This document shows, piece by piece, positions 41,345 to 46,740 of a stretch of 46,740 nucleotides of DNA (positions are counted from its first letter, which is position 1; every line of letters starts with the position of its first letter). The notes below the pieces were generated by a model. That model worked only from the letters and a program-made list of their open reading frames with translations. It searched no databases and was not told the origin of the DNA. Position numbers and translations under genes: made by a program. Origin of the DNA: Flavobacteriales bacterium (GTDB lineage: Bacteria; Bacteroidota; Bacteroidia; Flavobacteriales_G; Salibacteraceae); the NCBI GenBank assembly GCA_003499525.1, contig DNTB01000025.1, positions 906-47,645 on the forward strand, in the 5' to 3' direction.

Positions 41345-44056
41345 ATGACGTTTGCAGATAAATTCTCATATCTGAGCAACGCAGATATCGGCACCATCGA
41401 CAACCTCTACATAGAGTTCAAGAAGGATCCCTCCTCAGTTGAACCCTCCTGGAAGGAGTTCTTTGAAGGGTTCGAGTTTGCCAAAAACAACTATGACGAG
41501 TCCATACCCGATAATGTAGCCAAAGAGTTCAAGGTCTATTCTTTAATTGAAGGCTATCGTACCCGGGGACACCTCTTTACCAAAACCAACCCTGTTCGGG
41601 TACGAAGAAAGTATACAGATACGATCTCGCTGGAATATCACGGGCTCAATGAAAAAGACCTTGATGAAGAGTTTCAGGCCGGGCAGGAGATCGGATTGGG
41701 GAAGACTTCATTGAGGAATATTATTGATTTTCTCGAAACCACCTATTGCCGCTCCATTGGAGTGGAATATGTCTACAACCGGAAACCTGAACAACTGGAA
41801 TGGTTGGTTGAGCGGGTCGAGCAAAACCGGAATTTGCCGAACTATACCGAGCGACAGAAGAGGAGAATTCTCGAAAAACTTACCGAAGCTGTAGATTTTG
41901 AAACCTTTCTGCACAAAAAGTTTGTAGGTCAAAAAAGGTTTTCATTAGAAGGAGGTGAATCGCTAATTCCTGCACTCGATATTCTCATTGAGATTGGAGC
42001 AAGCCTGGGAGTAAAAGAGGTCGTTATGGGTATGGCCCACCGGGGAAGGTTAAATGTCCTGGCCAACATTTTCAATAAGCAATACCTGAAAATCTTTACT
42101 GAATTTGAAGGTAAGGCCTATGAAGAAGTTTTATTCGACGGCGATGTAAAATACCATCTTGGATCTACAGAGCGAATTACGACTAGAAATGGAAGTGAAG
42201 TCAAATTGACATTGGCACCTAACCCATCTCACCTGGAATCAGTAGGAGCCGTCGTAGAGGGCATTTCACGAGCTAAGATTGACCATTTAATGCAGGATGA
42301 ACTTCAGGTTCTTCCGGTTATAATCCATGGTGATGCAAGTATTGCCGGACAAGGCGTAGTGTATGAGATTGGGCAGATGGCGCAGCTCAACGGATACCGC
42401 ACGGGAGGGTCGGTGCATATTGTCATAAATAACCAGATAGGATTTACGACAAACTACATCGATGGAAGATCAAGTACCTATTGCACGGACATTGGAAAGG
42501 TAACCCTAAGTCCTGTTTTTCATGTCAATGGTGATGATGTTGAATCTGTAGTACATGCAGTTGAAATTGCATTGGAATTCAGACAGAGGTTCAGAAAAGA
42601 TGTTTTTATTGACTTATTGGGTTATCGAAAGTATGGCCACAATGAAGGAGATGAACCCCGTTTTACTCAACCATTGCTGTATAAAGTAATTGCAAAACAC
42701 AGGAATCCTCGGGAAATCTATGCCGAGAAACTCATTCAGGAAAAGCTTATCGACCAAACCTATCTCGATGGAATAAAGAAAGCTGTAGAGGAGAAATTAG
42801 AAAGGGATTTTGAACAGGCAAAAAAGGAAAAACATGCTTATATTCAGGACTTTATGTTCGAAACCTGGAAAGGCATTCCTCGAGACGAACAAGGAGATAT
42901 CCTAAAATCAGTCAATACTAAACTTGACCGACAATATTTGCTGGATTTGGCACAACGAATCCATGATTTACCCGAAGACCGAAAGTTCTTTAGGAAAATA
43001 GTCAAACTATTTGAGGAACGCGTTCGCAACATGCAAAGCGACAAAGTGGACTGGGCCATGGCTGAAACGCTCGCCTATGCCACGCTATTGGAAGAAGGGC
43101 ACGGGGTTCGCATCAGCGGACAGGATGTAGAAAGAGGAACTTTCTCTCATCGTCATGCCGTATTAAAAATTGAAGACTCCGAAGAGGAGTATATCCCACT
43201 CCAGCACCTTTCCAAGGATCAGGGGAAGTTCAATATCTATAACTCCCTCTTATCAGAGTACGCCGTAGTCGGATTTGAATACGGCTACTCAGTATCTTCA
43301 CCTCAAGACCTCATCATTTGGGAAGCTCAGTTTGGAGATTTTGCCAATGGAGCACAGATTATTTTTGACCAGTACCTGAGTGCCGCAGAGGATAAGTGGA
43401 AGACCATGAGCGGACTGGTGATTTTTCTACCACACGGTTATGAAGGTCAGGGAGCAGAACACTCTTCAGGAAGAATGGAAAGATTCCTCAGCCTGGCCGC
43501 TGAAGACAACATGATCGTTGCAAATTGTACCACTCCGGCAAATTTTTACCACCTGCTCAGGCGACAATTAAAAAGAACATTCAGAAAGCCACTGGTAGTT
43601 TTTACCCCAAAATCTCTATTGCGTCATCCTCAGGTGATTTCAACAGTGGACGAAATGGCCAGGGGCGAATTTCAGGAGGTGATACCAGATGGTATTACTC
43701 CTAAAAATGTCAAAAGAGTCGCACTCGTTACCGGCAAGCTATACTATGAATTACTGAACAAGAGAACTGAGCTGAAAAATGATGCCGTTGCCATCATCAG
43801 GTTGGAGCAAGTTTATCCATTACACATAGAAAAGCTCGAAAAGGAATTGTCCAAATATCCTGATGCAGAGCTTTTTTGGGTACAGGAAGAACCCGAAAAT
43901 ATGGGAGCATGGTGGTTCATATGTCAACGATTGCGTCATTTAGAACCTAAAGTGATCAGCCGAAAAGCCAGTGGCAGTCCGGCTTCTGGATCACCAGAAG
44001 TATTCCGTCGCCGACAGGAACAATTAATCGATAAGGTATTCTCAATAAACGAATAA
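41345..44056 (+). CDS. sucA: 2-oxoglutarate dehydrogenase E1 component
   Basis: A 903-residue thiamine-diphosphate enzyme that decarboxylates 2-oxoglutarate in the TCA cycle. An N-terminal E2-binding segment (SNADIGTIDNLYIEFKKDPS) is followed by KRFSLEGGESLIPALD, GMAHRGRLNVLAN, HGDASIAGQGVVYE and NNQIGFTT. The C-terminal transketolase-like part holds EGHGVRISGQDVERGTFSHRH and LPHGYEGQGAEHSSGRMERF. Length is typical. sucB follows after 3 bases. Confidence 0.97.
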   Translation: MTFADKFSYLSNADIGTIDNLYIEFKKDPSSVEPSWKEFFEGFEFAKNNYDESIPDNVAKEFKVYSLIEGYRTRGHLFTKTNPVRVRRKYTDTISLEYHGLNEKDLDEEFQAGQEIGLGKTSLRNIIDFLETTYCRSIGVEYVYNRKPEQLEWLVERVEQNRNLPNYTERQKRRILEKLTEAVDFETFLHKKFVGQKRFSLEGGESLIPALDILIEIGASLGVKEVVMGMAHRGRLNVLANIFNKQYLKIFTEFEGKAYEEVLFDGDVKYHLGSTERITTRNGSEVKLTLAPNPSHLESVGAVVEGISRAKIDHLMQDELQVLPVIIHGDASIAGQGVVYEIGQMAQLNGYRTGGSVHIVINNQIGFTTNYIDGRSSTYCTDIGKVTLSPVFHVNGDDVESVVHAVEIALEFRQRFRKDVFIDLLGYRKYGHNEGDEPRFTQPLLYKVIAKHRNPREIYAEKLIQEKLIDQTYLDGIKKAVEEKLERDFEQAKKEKHAYIQDFMFETWKGIPRDEQGDILKSVNTKLDRQYLLDLAQRIHDLPEDRKFFRKIVKLFEERVRNMQSDKVDWAMAETLAYATLLEEGHGVRISGQDVERGTFSHRHAVLKIEDSEEEYIPLQHLSKDQGKFNIYNSLLSEYAVVGFEYGYSVSSPQDLIIWEAQFGDFANGAQIIFDQYLSAAEDKWKTMSGLVIFLPHGYEGQGAEHSSGRMERFLSLAAEDNMIVANCTTPANFYHLLRRQLKRTFRKPLVVFTPKSLLRHPQVISTVDEMARGEFQEVIPDGITPKNVKRVALVTGKLYYELLNKRTELKNDAVAIIRLEQVYPLHIEKLEKELSKYPDAELFWVQEEPENMGAWWFICQRLRHLEPKVISRKASGSPASGSPEVFRRRQEQLIDKVFSINE

Positions 44057-44059
44057 GAC

Positions 44060-45298
44060 ATGATGTTGGATATGAAAATCCCAAGTCCGGGAGAATCCAT
44101 TACGGAGGTTGAAATTGCACAATGGTTAGTCGAAACGGGAGACTATGTAGATAAAGACCAGATCATTGCAGAAATTGATTCCGACAAGGCTACCCTTGAA
44201 CTACCGGCAGAGGATGGCGGAACCATTGAACTGATAGCACAGGAAGGTGATGTTGTTGAAGTAGGTCAGGTGGTTTGCCGGATTGATACTTCTGCTGAAC
44301 GACCAGAAGGAAAAGAAGAAGCGCCAACCGAGGTAGCAAAGGAAGAACCACAGACTGCACAAGCTTCTGCAAATGAAACTACGGCCGCAGCAACCCCGGT
44401 TGACGAAAACGTGAAGGCTACTCCGGTTGCAGCCAAAATGATGCAATCTAATGGAGTTCAGGGCTCTAAAGTCAAAGGTACCGGAGCAGGGGGCAAAATC
44501 ACCAAAAAAGATGTGGAGTACCACCTTAAGAACTGGTTGGAAGCGCCATCTTCCGGGTGGAGCGGATCAAGAGAGGAAGAAAGAAAACGAATGAGTACCC
44601 TACGTCGCAAACTCTCGAAAAGATTGGTTGCTGTCAAGAATGAAACGGCCATGCTCACGACCTTCAATGAGGTAGATATGTCCGCCATCATGGAAGTGCG
44701 AAGCAAATACAAGGATAAATTCAAAGAGCATCACGGTATCGGATTAGGATTCATGTCCTTTTTTACCAAAGCCTGCACAGAAGCTCTCCAACATTTTCCG
44801 ACAGTAAACTCTATGATTGATGGCGACGAGATGATCAGCTACAGCTACGTGGATGTTGGAATTGCAGTGAGCTCTCCTAAAGGACTGATGGTTCCAGTTT
44901 TGAGAAATGCCGAAACTATGTCGCTGGCGGAAATAGAGGCTGAAATAAAGCGACTTGCGGTAAAAGCCAGAGATGGAAAACTCTCTTTAGACGAGATGAC
45001 GGGGGGCACATTTACCATTACCAATGGAGGAGTTTTCGGCTCGATGCTCAGTACCCCAATATTAAATCCTCCACAAAGTGCAATACTCGGAATGCACAAT
45101 ATTGTTGATCGACCCGTAGCAGTTAAAGGTAAAGTAGAGATACGGCCTATAATGTATGTGGCTCTCTCGTACGATCATAGAATCGTTGACGGCAAGGAGT
45201 CCGTCAGTTTTCTCTATCTCGTAAAAGAAATGTTGGAAAACCCTGAGCGATTGATGTTTGGAGGTAAACCTCCTGTTGAGGTTTTACTCAACCTTTGA
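44060..45298 (+). CDS. sucB: 2-oxoglutarate dehydrogenase E2 (dihydrolipoyl succinyltransferase)
   Basis: A 412-residue protein with one lipoyl domain (lipoylated K43 in EIDSDKATLEL), an Ala/Glu/Pro-rich linker, a peripheral subunit-binding domain (about 120-155, PVAAKMMQSNGV, GGKITKKDV) and the catalytic domain ending in SYDHRIVDGKES (H373, D377). It transfers the succinyl group from E1 to CoA. Two adjacent ATG codons are possible starts. Confidence 0.97.
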   Translation: MMLDMKIPSPGESITEVEIAQWLVETGDYVDKDQIIAEIDSDKATLELPAEDGGTIELIAQEGDVVEVGQVVCRIDTSAERPEGKEEAPTEVAKEEPQTAQASANETTAAATPVDENVKATPVAAKMMQSNGVQGSKVKGTGAGGKITKKDVEYHLKNWLEAPSSGWSGSREEERKRMSTLRRKLSKRLVAVKNETAMLTTFNEVDMSAIMEVRSKYKDKFKEHHGIGLGFMSFFTKACTEALQHFPTVNSMIDGDEMISYSYVDVGIAVSSPKGLMVPVLRNAETMSLAEIEAEIKRLAVKARDGKLSLDEMTGGTFTITNGGVFGSMLSTPILNPPQSAILGMHNIVDRPVAVKGKVEIRPIMYVALSYDHRIVDGKESVSFLYLVKEMLENPERLMFGGKPPVEVLLNL

Positions 45299-45350
45299 TT
45301 AAACCTTTCCTTCTTCGAAGTATCCAATGATTAAATCAAAACAAAAAAAC

Positions 45351-46016
45351 ATGAGAACCATTGGAAAAACGACAACGGCATTGCTATTGGCCATGATAAT
45401 AGGTGGTACGGTAATGGCCCAGAACTACAAGAGCAAGAAAGACAAGGACCCCGAAGTTGTTGCAAGCGAAATGACAGCAAGGTTAGATAAGGCTCTGGAT
45501 TTGAGCGCTAATCAGGAAGCTGAAATACAAGGCATCATTCTAAAATCGGTTCAGGAAGGAAAAGAATTGCACAAAGAATTGAATGAGTCTTCTCGAGAAG
45601 AGCACAAAGCCCGGATGGATGAGCACCGAAAAGCTACCGATGAAAAAATCATGGCCGTTCTGAACGACGAACAGCTAGTGAAATTCGAAAAACTCAATCA
45701 GGAAAAAGAGCAACGAAGAGCGGAGCATGAAGCGATTCAGGAGTTGCCTCCCGACGAAGCTGCAAAAAAAATGATAGGCAAACTGGATGAACAAGTGGGG
45801 TTGTCGGCGGACCAGAAGAAAGATCTTGAACCTCTGTTGACTGAGCATGTATCACAAATGAGAGAACTAAAGGACTCAGAAATGTCTAAAGAGGAGAAAA
45901 GACAAAGGAGTAACGAGTTAAGGAGAGAAATGGACGCTCAATTAAAAAAGGTGCTTACCGAGGAACAGTATAAGAAGCACAAAGAGATCAGACCTCCTAA
46001 ACACGGACATCATTAA
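45351..46016 (+). CDS. Spy/CpxP-like periplasmic protein with two modules
   Basis: 221 residues from the ATG at 45351 (an in-frame ATG at 45327 would add eight). A signal peptide (TTALLLAMIIGGTVMAQ) is followed by highly charged helical sequence. Two related modules can be aligned: LDKALDLSANQEAEIQGIIL ... MAVLNDEQLVKFEKL and LDEQVGLSADQKKDLEPLLT ... KKVLTEEQYKKHKEI. This L-x-L-T/S-x-x-Q pattern and LTxEQ ending are typical of Spy/CpxP-type and Bacteroidota DUF4890-like periplasmic chaperone or stress proteins. The tail is His-rich (KHGHH). Confidence 0.75.
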   Translation: MRTIGKTTTALLLAMIIGGTVMAQNYKSKKDKDPEVVASEMTARLDKALDLSANQEAEIQGIILKSVQEGKELHKELNESSREEHKARMDEHRKATDEKIMAVLNDEQLVKFEKLNQEKEQRRAEHEAIQELPPDEAAKKMIGKLDEQVGLSADQKKDLEPLLTEHVSQMRELKDSEMSKEEKRQRSNELRREMDAQLKKVLTEEQYKKHKEIRPPKHGHH

Positions 46017-46031
46017 ACAAAGCTCATTAAG

Positions 46032-46061
46032 AAAGGCCCTTGATAAAGGGTCTTTTTTTTT
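46032..46061 (+). terminator. Intrinsic terminator after the Spy-like gene
   Basis: AAAGGCCCTT pairs with AAGGGTCTTT (one G-T wobble) and is followed by a run of nine T. Confidence 0.9.
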
Positions 46062-46108
46062 GATGGAATAAAGGATGGCCTTAAAGCGATTTAACAAAAA
46101 ATTGCATT

Positions 46109-46132
46109 TGTGACATATATCACATAATATTG
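46109..46132 (+). promoter_or_regulatory. Crp/Fnr-type palindrome and -7 element before the last gene
   Basis: TGTGACATATATCACA (46109-46124) is the TGTGA-N6-TCACA palindrome of Crp/Fnr-family regulators. TAATATTG (46125-46132), directly after it, is a one-mismatch -7 element. The site overlaps the promoter core, so binding would more likely block than help RNA polymerase, if this is the right promoter. Confidence 0.55.
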
Positions 46133-46156
46133 TCCAAATCACAACAAACTCATATC

Positions 46157-46740
46157 ATGCTACGTTCTCTCTCTCTCTCTCTCTGGTTTTATTGACGTTT
46201 AGCGGTTTCAGCCAGACAGATCAAGACCCTCCCGGAGATTTTTATCCCGAACCTTATGAACCTTCCGAAACATGGTTAACCGGGGGTAATCAGGCTAAAT
46301 GGGAAAACGGCAATCAGTTTTTAGGCACTACCGATAACGCTCCTATAATTTTTAAGACGAACGGTGCTCAGAGAATGATATTAAAATCGAACGGCCGATT
46401 TGGTTTTAACACAGCGAATCCGACGACTATGTTTCATGTGAACTCAGCTTCACTTTTCGGAGACGATATGCAGATATCAGGATTATTAACAGTATATGGA
46501 AATTATATTTCAGAGGGTTATATGGATGCTGGGGGCTTTATTAAATCGAGATCATTATTGAGTGGGCAACGGATAGCTTCTGAAAGCACCTATTCAATAG
46601 GATCGCGAATAGCATTAGAAAATAGGTTTAATAATCTTGCCTTAAACCCCAATTCGGATTTTTCCGGCGTATCCGTCACAGGAGATCTTGTCTCTGATTC
46701 AGAAATACAGGGATTAAGAATCACTAGTGGAAGCACTTAC
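46157..46740 (+). CDS. Surface protein with tail-fibre-like repeats, signal peptide out of frame at a TC repeat; runs off the window
   Basis: The ATG at 46157 (MLRSLSLS...) leads into nine TC units (46166-46184) and then a stop, MLRSLSLSLWFY. A second frame is open from the repeat to the window end: LVLLTFSGFSQTDQDPPG, then IIFKTNGAQRMILKSNGRFGFNTANPTTMFHV. The latter is the FxTxxxxRM-GxxGIGTxxPxxxLHV pattern of Bacteroidota tail-fibre-like surface proteins. Removing one TC unit, or adding two, fuses the ATG to this frame and gives a perfect signal peptide ending SGFSQ. No ATG, GTG or TTG precedes it in the open frame before a stop at 46111. The C-terminus is not in the window. Confidence 0.8.
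46166..46184 (+). repeat. (TC)9 dinucleotide repeat in signal-peptide codons
   Basis: Nineteen bases, nine TC units plus T. The count sets which frame follows the ATG at 46157: eight or eleven units give the full protein, nine gives an early stop. Confidence 0.85.

Overview
The window reads as a chromosomal segment from a member of the Bacteroidota, most likely a Flavobacteriales-type marine or aquatic lineage. The evidence is the type IX secretion (T9SS, Por) C-terminal sorting domains on several proteins, promoters with the Bacteroidota -7 element TAnnTTTG, a short RpoD lacking region 1.1, frequent starts without a Shine-Dalgarno sequence, an HU-CCDC81/SPOR protein, and the family-typical rplM-rpsI-rpsB-tsf-pyrH order. 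The genus cannot be fixed from sequence reading alone.

Layout. 1-13.1 kb is conserved core: yicC-gmk-nadD-GT9 glycosyltransferase, a membrane metallophosphoesterase, acylphosphatase, rpoD, an ECF sigma/anti-sigma/DUF4097-like operon, HU-SPOR, dprA, gdhA and kbl. 13.2-15.9 kb is a small accessory island behind kbl: a secreted unknown protein bracketed by inverted repeats, and an AbiE-type toxin-antitoxin pair with a double-palindrome operator. It ends in a second, diverged copy of the kbl 3' end that begins with a 28-bp exact repeat. 16.1-24.1 kb is a cell-surface locus: a seven-blade SBBP protein, three tandem 1,408-bp mosaic copies of another propeller protein, and a fifth protein, all with T9SS sorting domains. 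24.3-26.9 kb is a compact MBOAT / DltD-like / DltX-like microprotein operon, a candidate envelope acylation system. 26.9-29.3 kb is a minus-strand ABC transporter operon. 29.4-35.6 kb holds the ribosomal protein, tsf, pyrH and frr genes, interrupted by minus-strand DUF2461, DUF3307 and SatD genes. 35.6-46.0 kb holds a radical SAM/SPASM protein, an MMPL transporter, rfbA, a polyprenyl synthase, the 2-oxoglutarate dehydrogenase genes sucA and sucB, and a Spy-like periplasmic protein. From 46.1 kb a further surface protein starts and runs off the window.

The most notable signals are four. (1) Two surface-protein genes carry simple-sequence tracts inside their signal-peptide codons, C8 at 16191-16198 and nine TC units at 46166-46184. 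Both are out of frame as sequenced and both would be restored by slippage, which looks like ON/OFF phase variation. (2) The tandem surface-protein array is a mosaic of exchangeable segments, and a terminator-like hairpin lies inside the signal-peptide codons of each copy. (3) A 38-codon gene after the MBOAT and DltD-like genes ends in YIYANF, resembling the C-terminal FIYNEF-type motif of Gram-positive DltX. (4) The AbiE island sits between two versions of the kbl 3' end that differ mostly at synonymous sites, suggesting arrival with DNA from a relative.
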